Source: an uncultured Saprospiraceae bacterium (lineage in GTDB: Bacteria > Bacteroidota > Bacteroidia > Chitinophagales > Saprospiraceae). From it: DNA of 46,157 nt. The stretch is taken from positions 1 to 46,157 of the forward strand of contig CALFWO010000001.1 in NCBI GenBank assembly GCA_937928045.1. The letters run 5' to 3'. Position 1 is the first letter of the stretch. Each line of letters begins with the position of its first letter. The translations under genes were made by a program, and so were the position numbers. Of the stretch, positions 6,957-15,498 are shown piece by piece. Below the pieces are notes generated by a model. It was not told the origin of the DNA and did no database searches. It saw nothing but the letters and a program-made list of their open reading frames with translations.

Positions 6957-9623
6957 ATGACATTCAGAAAATCAAATCGATTTTTGAAACGACCCATGAA
7001 TACTTCGAAGTCGTTTTGTAAAGCGTTGTTTATAACCGCGCTGTCATTTCTTTTCACTGATTTTATTCTATTAGCTCAACCAAACATCACCTGGGAAAAT
7101 GCTATCGGTGGCACTGGTTATGATGAACTCAGATGCCTCCAAGCTACTCCTGATGGCGGAATGATTTTGGGATGTACATCTCCTTCTTCCGAACTTACAA
7201 GCAATGATATCTCGGAACCCTCAAATGTAGCAGGCGACTATTGGATTGTAAAAATGAATGCCGATGGAACTATTGCTTGGGATCGCAGAATGGGAGGTTC
7301 TGATTTCGAATCTGCTCAAGAAATACAATCTACTTCAGACGGAGGATATATCATCGGAGGATTTTCAAGGTCAGATGCCAGTGGTAATAAATCTCAAGAT
7401 AATTTTGGTCCAGCCGGAACTTCGGATATCTGGGTTGCCAAATTAAATGCAATTGGCGATATCCAATGGGAGGCTGCCTACGGCGGTGACGGTGTTGAGG
7501 AACTATATCATATTCAGGAATTGTTTGACGGCAGTTTCATCATCGGAGGATCCTCAAGCTCAGGAATTTCTGGAACCAAAACGGTCCCAAACTTTGGAGA
7601 ACAAGATTTCTATGCGATTAAGATTGATGCCAATGGAAACCAACTCTGGGATCGAGCCTATGGTGGAACTGTTCGAGATGTTGTTCAAGGATTAGATGTA
7701 GGATTAGACGGTAGTCTCTACTTCGGTGGATATTCCGAATCTACGAATGATGGCAACAAAACAGATCCAACGTTCAGCCCAGGGAAGTCAGACTATTGGA
7801 TTGTTAAAACAGATGCCAACGGCAACAAGATTTGGGACAAAGCATTTGGTGGAGACTCTTGGGATCAGATTAGAAATATTAAAGTAATCAGCGATGGGAA
7901 TATCATCATTGGTGGATTTTCAAAATCTGGGATCACCGGAAATAAAACGACTGAAACTTACGGTGAGGAAGATATGTGGGTCCTTAAATTAACTCCAGCT
8001 GGGACTGTTCTTTGGCAACAAAATTATGGTGGGGATTTGAAAGAAGAATGTACCCAAGTTTCAGAAACCAGCTGTGGCGAATTATTGCTTGGTGGATTTT
8101 CGAGATCCTCAGTATCAGGAAATAAAACTGCAAACCTAGAAGGCAATCATGACTATTGGATTGTAAAGACAGATTATTTGGGAAATAAAATGTGGGACGA
8201 ATCATTCGGTGGAGATGGACCAGATGTATTGTATGATTTTAAACGTGCAGCTGATGGAGGCTTCTTACTAGGTGGGGTGAGTTATAGTGATGGAACAGGC
8301 GATCGCATGGAACCAAGTTTGGGCCCTCAAGATGTTTGGGTGTTAAAATTAGAAATAGAACCAGCGACCATGGATTCAACTTTTTTGGCTTCAGGTAGTT
8401 GTTCTCCAATGGACACAGGATTGGTGGTTAATATTTACTTTAATAATTTCCAATGCGACAGTGTAGTTTTGGATACCGTTAAATTATTGGAAAGCGACAC
8501 AACGCAAATTGTCGATTTCTCTTGCTCTCCGCTCGATACGGGCGAAGTCATCACTTTTCATTTCAACGCAGTTGGTTGCGATAGTTTGGTAATTGTCAAG
8601 ACAAACTATTTGCAAGCAGATACTACTGAAATCGAAAATACTTCTTGCTCTCCGCTAGACACCGGCGAAGTGGTCACCTTCCATTTCAATGCCGATGGCT
8701 GCGATAGTTTGGTTTTTACCCAAACAACATTGATTCAATCCTATGAAACTTTTTCATCAACTAGCTCTTGCGATCCCAGTAGTGTCGGTCTAGATACGAT
8801 TTGGATGAATTCAGTTAACGGTTGTGATTCTTTGATTATAGAAGAGACAGTTTTTGAAACTTTAAATTTAGAATATTTTACAGAAGATCCGCTTTGCTTT
8901 GAAAGCAGCGAAGGACTGATCCTCATAGATACAGTTTTAGGAGGAATAGAACCGTATATGTATTCCTTGAACAATGGTGTTTTTACTTCCGATTCCGTAT
9001 TTAATAATTTGACCGCAGGGACCTATTTTATCAACGTACTTGATGCAGATGGTTGCGAGTATAGGCAAGAGGTAAATATTGAAAATGGTCAAAATTTTCA
9101 ATTGATTTGGCCAGAGGAGATCACCTTATCTTTAGGAGACAGTCTTTGGTTGGATCCTGCTGCCAATGCTTCAGTCGCTAGTTTTATTTGGAATCAAAAT
9201 GCTTACCTACGCTGTGATACTTGTCTTCAACAGTTTGTTAAACCTACAACTGACACTAGGTTTGAACTTGAACTGATTTCTGAGAATGGATGTTCAGCCA
9301 ATGGATTCCTAAATGTAGTGATTGATAATTCTAAAAAATGGTATACGCCGAATGCTTTTTCGCCAAATGATGATGGTAACAATGATGTTTTTAAAATTTA
9401 CTTTGATGAATCGGTGGAGTCGATTACGGACTTTAAAGTAGTCAATCGCTGGGGGAGTGTGGTTTATGATATTGAGCGTGTCGATCAGTATTCCAATTGG
9501 GGGTGGGATGGGAAGATTAAAGGCAAACAACTGAACCCAGGAGTATTTATTTACATCGGCCAAGTTAATTTTACTGATGGGACCAGTCAGTTATTAAAGG
9601 GAGACATTACTTTAATGCGCTAA
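6957..9623 (+). CDS. Large secreted protein with beta-propeller-like repeats, SprB repeat and T9SS type B (CHU_C) C-terminal domain
   Basis: 888 residues, predicted to be exported by Sec and then carried over the outer membrane by T9SS. In order: signal peptide within residues ~14-41 (FCKALFITALSFLF...LLAQ); six to seven ~60-residue repeats of the form W...GG...DGG.ii.GG.S.S...GnK....G..DyWivK.d..G (residues ~45-465); three tandem cysteine-pair units SCSPLDTGEV...GCDSLV (~480-620); an SprB-like repeat with LCFESSEGLI...GGIEPYMYSLN (~645-705); and the CHU_C gliding-motility-type C-terminal domain starting YTPNAFSPNDDGNNDVFKIY and ending GDITLMR. Met14 (6996) is an alternative start that gives a tidier signal peptide. 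Function is likely surface adhesion or binding; no catalytic site is seen. Confidence 0.88.
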   Translation: MTFRKSNRFLKRPMNTSKSFCKALFITALSFLFTDFILLAQPNITWENAIGGTGYDELRCLQATPDGGMILGCTSPSSELTSNDISEPSNVAGDYWIVKMNADGTIAWDRRMGGSDFESAQEIQSTSDGGYIIGGFSRSDASGNKSQDNFGPAGTSDIWVAKLNAIGDIQWEAAYGGDGVEELYHIQELFDGSFIIGGSSSSGISGTKTVPNFGEQDFYAIKIDANGNQLWDRAYGGTVRDVVQGLDVGLDGSLYFGGYSESTNDGNKTDPTFSPGKSDYWIVKTDANGNKIWDKAFGGDSWDQIRNIKVISDGNIIIGGFSKSGITGNKTTETYGEEDMWVLKLTPAGTVLWQQNYGGDLKEECTQVSETSCGELLLGGFSRSSVSGNKTANLEGNHDYWIVKTDYLGNKMWDESFGGDGPDVLYDFKRAADGGFLLGGVSYSDGTGDRMEPSLGPQDVWVLKLEIEPATMDSTFLASGSCSPMDTGLVVNIYFNNFQCDSVVLDTVKLLESDTTQIVDFSCSPLDTGEVITFHFNAVGCDSLVIVKTNYLQADTTEIENTSCSPLDTGEVVTFHFNADGCDSLVFTQTTLIQSYETFSSTSSCDPSSVGLDTIWMNSVNGCDSLIIEETVFETLNLEYFTEDPLCFESSEGLILIDTVLGGIEPYMYSLNNGVFTSDSVFNNLTAGTYFINVLDADGCEYRQEVNIENGQNFQLIWPEEITLSLGDSLWLDPAANASVASFIWNQNAYLRCDTCLQQFVKPTTDTRFELELISENGCSANGFLNVVIDNSKKWYTPNAFSPNDDGNNDVFKIYFDESVESITDFKVVNRWGSVVYDIERVDQYSNWGWDGKIKGKQLNPGVFIYIGQVNFTDGTSQLLKGDITLMR

Positions 9624-9639
9624 CTTATACTGATACGGG

Positions 9640-9735
9640 ATGATAAATTTAGATCAAGAGGAGCTGGTTATTTTTCCAAATCCAACACGGTATAGATTAT
9701 CGGTTTTAAGTTCCAATCCTGAGGTAAACTCGTAA
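9640..9735 (+). pseudogene. Possible relic of a T9SS type A C-terminal domain
   Basis: A short frame reads MINLDQEELVIFPNPTRYRL and then SVLSSNPEVNS before TAA at 9733. 'IFPNP' followed by alternating hydrophobic residues is how T9SS type A sorting domains begin. Reading through the stop continues plausibly (KLRILKDDFDIVKN) to a second stop at 9778, matching the next strand of such domains. The frame has no body in front of it, since the upstream gene ends at 9623 in a different family. I read this as a decayed gene tail; a chance match in a short frame cannot be excluded. Confidence 0.4.
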
Positions 9736-9801
9736 AAACTAAGGATCCTAAAAGACGACTTCGATATAGTAAAGAACTAAGTGAACTTTTATTAAGCTTT
9801 A

Positions 9802-9818
9802 ATCACAATCAATGTTTT
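9802..9818 (+). repeat. 17-nt intergenic repeat core, copy c
   Basis: ATCACAATCAATGTTTT, identical to 5895-5911 and 32029-32045. The 40-nt left arm of the long form is not present here. It lies downstream of the plus-strand T9SS type B gene and the CTD relic, ahead of the secG terminator. Confidence 0.7.
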
Positions 9819-9867
9819 TCCAAATTTCTGAAACCTACTAGTGGAGTTTTCGGCAGAAATGCTTGCA

Positions 9868-9903
9868 TTAAAAAAGCCCGGTGAAATCATCCACCAGGCT
9901 TTT
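9868..9903 (-). terminator. Rho-independent terminator of the lptE-TPR-secG transcript
   Basis: On the minus strand a 12-bp stem with one G-U pair (9892-9903 with 9872-9883), an 8-nt loop and a following T run, starting 22 nt after the secG stop. The A-run on the other side makes it potentially bidirectional. It ends the minus-strand operon and so separates secG from groES/groEL transcription. Confidence 0.85.
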
Positions 9904-9924
9904 CCGATATCTAAATCGATACTA

Positions 9925-10194
9925 TTATTGAGGCACCTCATTCAACAATTGCTCAACGCCACCAGTTTGACCTGTGAACATTACAGCCGTCAAGATACAA
10001 AGGATCAATAGTGCGGCAGCCAAGTACCAAGTCAACTTCTCAATGAAGTCAGTTGATTTAGCAGCCCCTAGCATTTGATTCGCAGCAGAACCACCAAAGG
10101 TAGCATCAACGCCTCCTCCTTTTGGATTCTGAATCAAGATAACGCCCATCAATAAAATGGAAACCAAAGCGATGGCGACAGTCATCATTACCAT
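9925..10194 (-). CDS. secG: Preprotein translocase subunit SecG
   Basis: Small auxiliary subunit of the inner-membrane SecYEG channel. The 89-residue protein has TM1 at residues ~2-20 (MTVAIALVSILLMGVILIQ), the signature loop NPKGGGVDATFGGSAANQMLGA, and TM2 at ~52-72 (WYLAAALLILCILTAVMF), followed by a short polar tail. Length and motif are typical for Bacteroidota SecG. Its start lies directly next to the stop of the upstream TPR protein (1-nt gap), so the two are translated from one message. In related genomes groES follows directly; here 8 kb of other genes intervene. Confidence 0.95.
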   Translation of the reverse strand: MVMMTVAIALVSILLMGVILIQNPKGGGVDATFGGSAANQMLGAAKSTDFIEKLTWYLAAALLILCILTAVMFTGQTGGVEQLLNEVPQ

Positions 10195-10195
10195 A

Positions 10196-11182
10196 TTATA
10201 TATTTTTTAATTTTTCAATTTGAGTTGCAAAGAAATCACTTTTTTCTGGAATTAGCAACCTTAGCTTTTCATACATGGCAATTGATTTCTCAAGATGCCC
10301 TTGTTTAGCCAATAATACCGCTAAAGTCTCGGAAATAAGCGAAGGTCTGTTTTTCACACTTTCTCGAGCAAAATGCTTAACCTTCGCCTTCTTTTTCGAA
10401 TTTTCAGTTGGTTTTGTTGCAATTTCAAGCTTGGAATCCTCTTTTTGCTTCTTTTTCTTTTTCCCCTTTTTACCCGATTTGCCTTTGATTTTATCCTTTT
10501 TAGTCTTCAAATTTTTCTTTTCCGACTTATCTGTAGAATCAACTTTTCCGACTTTATTTCGATTTGCACTATACAATTCTATGCGGTCAAAATCCGGAAT
10601 ATCTAGTTCTTCCTCTTCAATTCCTTCTATTTTAGGCGGTTGAACGGCTTTCCAAGATTGAAAATTAGTTTTGGGATTAGGAGATTTCTCAATTGGAGTG
10701 GACTGCTCAGTTTTTTCCTTGGGCAATTCTTGATTTGTTCGAATGGGGTCCTTTAGGACTTCCTTTCGTATCTTTTCAATAATTCTCTTGTTCTTCTTTT
10801 TACCCATACTGATCTCATTCGGAGCGGCAATTTGCCAGCCAATTCCCTCTACTTTTCGGTCAGGAGTATCAAAATACAAAACTTCTTCCTCTAAATCTGC
10901 CTCAATTTGGACAGGAACAGGCTCTAACTCATTTTCTTGCGAGATGTTGATTGATTCTGAAAATGGAGTAGAGTTGTTGGAAAAAAGCGGATGGTGATCA
11001 ATCTTGGTAGACTGGGCTATAGATTTATGCGCTTGCTCGGTCATCTGAGTCTTTATCTTGATCAATCGCTGAATTGGCTGAGAATAAGGATATTCTTCGA
11101 GCAGCGCTTCGAGGATTTTTGGATCAAGGTTGCGCAAAGCTTGTTGATCCTTCAGCAAATTGGAAAAGATAATGGCGTTCAT
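10196..11182 (-). CDS. Lys-rich protein with a C-terminal TPR, conserved position between lptE and secG
   Basis: 328 residues. The N-terminal ~45 residues ([36 protein letters not shown]) form helices; residues ~75-285 are low-complexity and charged, with a very lysine-rich stretch around 218-268 ([17 protein letters not shown]). The C-terminal ~45 residues form a TPR-like helical pair ([34 protein letters not shown]). Proteins of this layout occupy the same place between lptE and secG in other Bacteroidota (established gene order, recalled). No enzymatic motif. There is no signal peptide, so it should be cytoplasmic, perhaps binding nucleic acid or ribosomes through its basic linker (inference). 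Confidence 0.8.
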   Translation of the reverse strand: MNAIIFSNLLKDQQALRNLDPKILEALLEEYPYSQPIQRLIKIKTQMTEQAHKSIAQSTKIDHHPLFSNNSTPFSESINISQENELEPVPVQIEADLEEEVLYFDTPDRKVEGIGWQIAAPNEISMGKKKNKRIIEKIRKEVLKDPIRTNQELPKEKTEQSTPIEKSPNPKTNFQSWKAVQPPKIEGIEEEELDIPDFDRIELYSANRNKVGKVDSTDKSEKKNLKTKKDKIKGKSGKKGKKKKKQKEDSKLEIATKPTENSKKKAKVKHFARESVKNRPSLISETLAVLLAKQGHLEKSIAMYEKLRLLIPEKSDFFATQIEKLKNI

Positions 11183-11220
11183 AGTGCGTCAAGGCCGAAT
11201 TTACGAAATTCAGCCTGCGA

Positions 11221-11727
11221 TCACCAATTTGTAAAGGCCTTTTGGTAAATATCTTCAATGATGTCTCTTAGAATGACTTCAATTAATTCATCTTGAACGG
11301 AGGCCAAGTCTTCTGATGGATCGAAATTTTGGAAATTACTAAAGTTAGCTGTCCAATTCCCCTCTTCGTCAAGGTGATTGGTAAAATCGATTTTTACAAC
11401 GATATCCAGTCTGTTCAAGGACGTTGACTGACCAGAAGTTGGTGCTTCTGAGGCAACTTCATACTTGGTAATTTCTCCTGAAAATTCTATGTCGGGCTTT
11501 TCTGGCCTTAAAAGCAACCTGGTTTCATTTTCAATTCGTTCCGTCAATTGATCAGTTATCTCTTGGCTTAAAGAAGGAACCACCAACAAAGCATTATTTA
11601 CAATGTAATCAACATTGAAAGTATTCATTTCACGCGGTACTTGTACACCTGACAATGATATTTTACATCCACTCCAGCTCAGTACCAGTAGCAAAATTAG
11701 TCCACTAAAAGTTGATCGATTACTCAT
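11221..11727 (-). CDS. lptE: LptE family LPS-assembly lipoprotein
   Basis: Outer-membrane lipoprotein partner of the LPS translocon LptD. 168 aa: signal peptide with lipobox LSWSGC (Cys21), then the family's pattern: VQVPREMNTFNVDYIVNNA, LVVPSLSQEITDQLTERI, IEFSGEITKYEV, LNRLDIVVKIDFTNHLDE, and the tail VQDELIEVILRDIIEDIYQKAFTNW. This follows the Bacteroidota LptE consensus closely, including the terminal NW. It heads the lptE-TPR-secG group with a 38-nt gap to the next gene. LPS assembly, Sec export and folding functions are therefore linked in one conserved neighbourhood. Confidence 0.93.
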   Translation of the reverse strand: MSNRSTFSGLILLLVLSWSGCKISLSGVQVPREMNTFNVDYIVNNALLVVPSLSQEITDQLTERIENETRLLLRPEKPDIEFSGEITKYEVASEAPTSGQSTSLNRLDIVVKIDFTNHLDEEGNWTANFSNFQNFDPSEDLASVQDELIEVILRDIIEDIYQKAFTNW

Positions 11728-11850
11728 GCCTCAAAAAAACGAACTTTTAAGCGATTCCGTTGTGTTTTGGCTTGTTAAAATTTAGACTTTTAAAGTATAT
11801 GGTTGCGATTCAATCAAATGATTGTAGACTGAAGGTACTTACCTTTCCTA

Positions 11851-13164
11851 TCAATAAGATTTTTTCTTGGACTTACGAGATTTTACGAATCGCTGAGGAT
11901 AGAATATTGCTTGGATTAGGTTGTATTCCAATTGATCAAAATCAAATTTTTTCCCTTCAATTTCAAATGATGAAAAAGGATACCATCTCAAGTTTGTTCT
12001 TAGGATTAAGAACTCTTCGGACTTCCCGGGTACTATGTCCCATCCAAAAGTCAACCCAGGTTCTATATTTGTGAATTTATATCTTTTAGATTCATCGTCT
12101 ATTTGTTCAAAATAATCAATCTTATCCATAGCAATATTTACTCCGACAAATGGTGCAAATCCAGAGTAGTCAGTTACAAATTTTACGGCTTCCAGCGTGA
12201 GTGATGTTTTTTTAATGTTTTGTTTAACATCGAAAGCAATTTGTTCAAATTCTGGATTTCTAAAGGTTAGTGCAGCAAACCCACTCAGTTTATTAAATTG
12301 ATATCCAACGGCTATATCAAAATAAGAATTGGAGGAATAACTGTCACTGAAAAATGGAAATTCACTTTTGTTGTATTGGGAAGGCGTAAGTGAGAAAGTA
12401 AGAGACGGTCCGGCTGCAATAAAAAAGTCTCCGAAGCTCGTTGCGTTTAAACCCAAATTTGATACTTTTTCGAACTGATTCCATCTATCGTTGATCTTAG
12501 TATCGCCATTGTTTTTCGTAAAATCAGTGGTGTATAAAATTCCAAGTTGAACATTGAAACGGGGAGTTTTTATCTCCGTAAATTGTGATTTGGATAAAGC
12601 GTAGTCCCATTTGTTATGATTGAAATAATTGATTCCTAAACGACCGGCAAACTTTTTATATTGGTATACGAAGCCCAAGTCGGCATTCCACGTAAAGTTT
12701 TTTTGAATTTCAGGAAGTTCAATATCATCGACAACTTGTTTGAAATCCAATGCCGTCCAACTTAACCCAACATAAGGTCTTAATTTTTTATCGCGAACCG
12801 CCCAAGGATAGTATCTCGCACCAGTGACATTGTATTGATAGAATTCAGCATTGAATGTTTCGTTTGGATTTAAATCTAGTTTATTGAGGGGAAAAGAGAC
12901 GTAAAATTCTGCATGTCCCCAAAAGTGAAAGGCGCCCCAATAAAATGTGGTATTCAATGAAGGAGAATGTTCTTGATTGGACAGCTCTCCATTTATCAAA
13001 CGCTTGCCTTCAAAGCCAGGCACATAGGTGACTCCCAATTCAAATATTCCTCTGGCAAAATCTAAACGTTCCTTGTTATTAGTTTCCAGAGTATCGGTCT
13101 GTGCGAGTAGTGAATTTGTGGCCGCTGCCAAAATGATGATTAACAAAATTCTTAGATTATTCAT
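11851..13164 (-). CDS. Predicted outer-membrane beta-barrel protein of unknown function
   Basis: About 437 residues from ATG 13164. The frame can be extended to 13209, but a CATCTTTG -7-like box at 13179-13186 and a clean signal peptide (MNNLRILLIIILAAATNSLLAQ) support the internal start. The mature part is made of alternating amphipathic strands rich in aromatic residues with Gly turns (GVTYVPGFEGKRLINGE, WGHAEFYVSFPLNKLDLNP, ARYYPWAVRDKKLRPYVGL, FAPFVGVNIAMDKIDYFEQI), typical of a Bacteroidota OM barrel. The C-terminal RFVKSRKSKKKSY tail is unusually basic for a barrel end. It lies between lptE and the membrane LuxR regulator, inside the otherwise conserved miaB-groEL block. No substrate is indicated. 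Confidence 0.75.
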   Translation of the reverse strand: MNNLRILLIIILAAATNSLLAQTDTLETNNKERLDFARGIFELGVTYVPGFEGKRLINGELSNQEHSPSLNTTFYWGAFHFWGHAEFYVSFPLNKLDLNPNETFNAEFYQYNVTGARYYPWAVRDKKLRPYVGLSWTALDFKQVVDDIELPEIQKNFTWNADLGFVYQYKKFAGRLGINYFNHNKWDYALSKSQFTEIKTPRFNVQLGILYTTDFTKNNGDTKINDRWNQFEKVSNLGLNATSFGDFFIAAGPSLTFSLTPSQYNKSEFPFFSDSYSSNSYFDIAVGYQFNKLSGFAALTFRNPEFEQIAFDVKQNIKKTSLTLEAVKFVTDYSGFAPFVGVNIAMDKIDYFEQIDDESKRYKFTNIEPGLTFGWDIVPGKSEEFLILRTNLRWYPFSSFEIEGKKFDFDQLEYNLIQAIFYPQRFVKSRKSKKKSY

Positions 13165-13272
13165 GTTTGCTTTTTGCGCAAAGATGAAGGCAGTTAATTT
13201 GGCGGACAATCGGCTATGTGTTTGAAATCAGCTAGGAATTACTAAATCATACTAAAGTATGAGTGTTGGCTA

Positions 13273-14136
13273 TCAGGCAGTTATAGCGGCAGTGAGCTCA
13301 TGTCGATTTTTGACGCTGCATTTCTTGTAAATATTACTGGCATGTGTTTTTACAGTTGGTAATGAAATGAACAATTCTTCAGCGATCGTTTTATACGTTT
13401 TTCCTGCTATTAAAAGAGCGGCAACTTCTTTTTCCCTTTTGGAAAGCGCAAAATTTTCAAACTGTTGTTCCTGAGGTATTAAATTAGAATTGAACAAGGA
13501 CAGTCTTTTTAAATCATCTAATAATTTATTGGCTGCCAATAGTGTGAATATGATAGGAATAATGAATCCGATTTTATGTTCAGATTGTTGATCAGAAGTT
13601 GTGTAACTAATGAAAATAGTAATTGGAACAAGGATTAATACAGCAATAGAAAAATTGCGATTAATCTTTTCCATGTGTTTTTGATTGTCCAAAGGTTTTG
13701 TTTGCTGTATAAAAAGCATAGAAGATATCACTGAAATTGCCAACGCGATGGCCACTACATATTGCATGATTTCTAGGTCCCAGAAAAAATAAGCCAAACA
13801 GGTTAGCGTAAAAATTATGATGCATAAACCAATGATTAATTGTTTCCAAATGGCAGAAGTTTTATGCTTTCGCTCCGCAAGAACATTGAACGGAGTGGTT
13901 AGACTTAGTAAAACCATGGAGAGCAAAGTGAAAATATTTGCAGCAGTAACGGAGTTAGCATTTTCTGTGAAGAGTTGTTGGCTAGAAATGGAGATGATTA
14001 GTAGTAAAAGAGAAACAGAAAAAAATACAGTCTCAATTTTTTCAATTTTTTTATAATAACAAATTAGACCTACGAAAATGGATAAAAGAATCGTTGAGTA
14101 AGTAATCAACAGTATCGATACTTCTATTACTTTCAT
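13273..14136 (-). CDS. Membrane-anchored LuxR-type HTH regulator (one-component)
   Basis: 287 aa with six to seven TM helices over residues ~5-205 (e.g. VSILLITYSTILLSIFVGLI, QYVVAIALAISVISSMLFI) and a C-terminal LuxR/GerE HTH at ~228-287 (LSKREKEVAALLIAGKTYK, then ISLPTVKTHASNIYKKC). It has no receiver, PAS or kinase domain, so sensing and DNA binding appear to be joined in one inner-membrane protein. This arrangement recurs in Bacteroidota, with unknown signals. The ATG is 36 nt downstream of the sigma-54 activator stop, suggesting co-transcription. Its neighbours (OM barrel downstream, sigma-54 activator upstream) suggest envelope-related control, which is inference. Confidence 0.85.
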   Translation of the reverse strand: MKVIEVSILLITYSTILLSIFVGLICYYKKIEKIETVFFSVSLLLLIISISSQQLFTENANSVTAANIFTLLSMVLLSLTTPFNVLAERKHKTSAIWKQLIIGLCIIIFTLTCLAYFFWDLEIMQYVVAIALAISVISSMLFIQQTKPLDNQKHMEKINRNFSIAVLILVPITIFISYTTSDQQSEHKIGFIIPIIFTLLAANKLLDDLKRLSLFNSNLIPQEQQFENFALSKREKEVAALLIAGKTYKTIAEELFISLPTVKTHASNIYKKCSVKNRHELTAAITA

Positions 14137-14172
14137 TTAATCATTTGTTACTTACAACTTTGAAAATGGGTG

Positions 14173-15456
14173 CTAAATTTCATACTCCTTAATCTTTCTA
14201 TACAACGTTCGCTCGGATATCCCCAACTCGTCGGCAGCATCTTTACGTCTGTTTTTGTGCTTGGATAGTGCCTTCTCAATGAGGTCTTTTTCCATATCCC
14301 GGATTGAAAGATTTTCTTCAACAACTTCTGACTTTGAATAGGGAGAGTTGTTGGCATCTAAAATGATTGGATAGTTACCATTTCGTTCAGCCTCGCTGGG
14401 TTCTGGCTCAAAGTCGTAATTAGCTCGTTCAGGAACCTGCAATTCAGATCGGTCTCGAAAACTAGGATTTTCGAATTCAGACTTTGGAGGATTTAGCAAC
14501 GAAGCGTTAGCCGGTACTCTAAGGTTATTGGCTTTGATCATTTCAAAAACCAAAGATTTTAAATCATTTAAATCACCTTTCATTTCGAAAAGTAACTTGT
14601 ACAAAATCTCCCGCTCTTGAAAAGCATCTTTGCTGTCAGAATTTTGAATTGCTGGAAGATTTCTTTGCATTAGATGAGGCAAAAAATCTACCAGGATATC
14701 AGCAGTAATATTTTTCTCTTCTGATAATACGGAGAGCTGTTCTACGACATTTTTCAATTCTCTAATATTACCTGGCCAACTATAATTTTCAATAACTAAT
14801 TCAGCTCTTTCATCTAGCCGAATAGGAGAGGTCTTATATTTATCCGCAAAGTCCGAAGCAAATTTTCTGAACAAAACAGGAATGTCATTTTCTCTTTCTT
14901 TTAAGGAAGGTACAGAGATTGGAACTGTGTTTAATCTGTAATAGAGATCTTCTCTGAATTTTCCCTTTTTGACCCGATCTAATAAATCAACATTGGTTGC
15001 TGCAACTACACGAACATCCGTTTTTTGAACTACCGATGATCCTACGCGAATGTATTCTCCTGATTCTAATACACGCAATAAAAATGACTGTGTATCCATC
15101 GGCATTTCGCCAATCTCATCCAGAAAAATAGTTCCTCCATTCACAGTTTCAAAATAACCTTTTCTCTCTCCAGAAGCACCGGTAAATGCTCCTTTCTCAT
15201 GACCAAATAATTCTGAATTTATTGTTCCACCAGGAATTGCACCACAGTTTATAGCTATAAAGTGAGCATGCTTTCGAGCACTAAGGGAATGAATGATTTT
15301 TGAAAACACTTCTTTACCGACACCAGATTCTCCAGAAATCAATACGGTCAAATCAGTATTGGCGACACGAATAGCGGTATTCAATGCATTTACAAGACCA
15401 GGAGCATTTCCTATAATTCCAAATCTTTGTTTTACTGCTTGCGTACTATGCTTCAT
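14173..15456 (-). CDS. Sigma-54-dependent transcriptional activator without receiver domain
   Basis: AAA+ bacterial enhancer-binding protein that remodels sigma-54 RNA polymerase. 427 aa: AAA+ domain from residue ~14, Walker A GESGVGK (42-48), the sigma-54-contacting GAFTGA loop intact (89-94), Walker B TIFLDE (109-114), arginine-finger region FREDLYYRLNTVPI, then a ~130-residue linker and a Fis-type HTH at the end (DLIEKALSKHKNRRKDAADE, then LGISERTLYRKIKEYEI). There is no N-terminal receiver, GAF or PAS domain, so it may be constitutively active or controlled by a partner. This gene directly follows miaB in many Bacteroidota. The intact GAFTGA implies that the genome also carries rpoN. Confidence 0.95.
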   Translation of the reverse strand: MKHSTQAVKQRFGIIGNAPGLVNALNTAIRVANTDLTVLISGESGVGKEVFSKIIHSLSARKHAHFIAINCGAIPGGTINSELFGHEKGAFTGASGERKGYFETVNGGTIFLDEIGEMPMDTQSFLLRVLESGEYIRVGSSVVQKTDVRVVAATNVDLLDRVKKGKFREDLYYRLNTVPISVPSLKERENDIPVLFRKFASDFADKYKTSPIRLDERAELVIENYSWPGNIRELKNVVEQLSVLSEEKNITADILVDFLPHLMQRNLPAIQNSDSKDAFQEREILYKLLFEMKGDLNDLKSLVFEMIKANNLRVPANASLLNPPKSEFENPSFRDRSELQVPERANYDFEPEPSEAERNGNYPIILDANNSPYSKSEVVEENLSIRDMEKDLIEKALSKHKNRRKDAADELGISERTLYRKIKEYEI

Positions 15457-15498
15457 TCAATAGTTGTTGTTGTTAAATAAAAAAGAAAGCATTGTTCT

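Noticed and set aside
10275-10643. 122-residue plus-strand frame antisense to the Lys-rich TPR protein
   Set aside because: Its Phe/Leu/Ser-rich sequence is the direct mirror of the Lys/Glu-rich codons of the real gene on the other strand.
13165-13209. Longer start for the OM barrel protein at 13209
   Set aside because: It places a -7-like box inside the coding region and puts the signal peptide 15 residues in.
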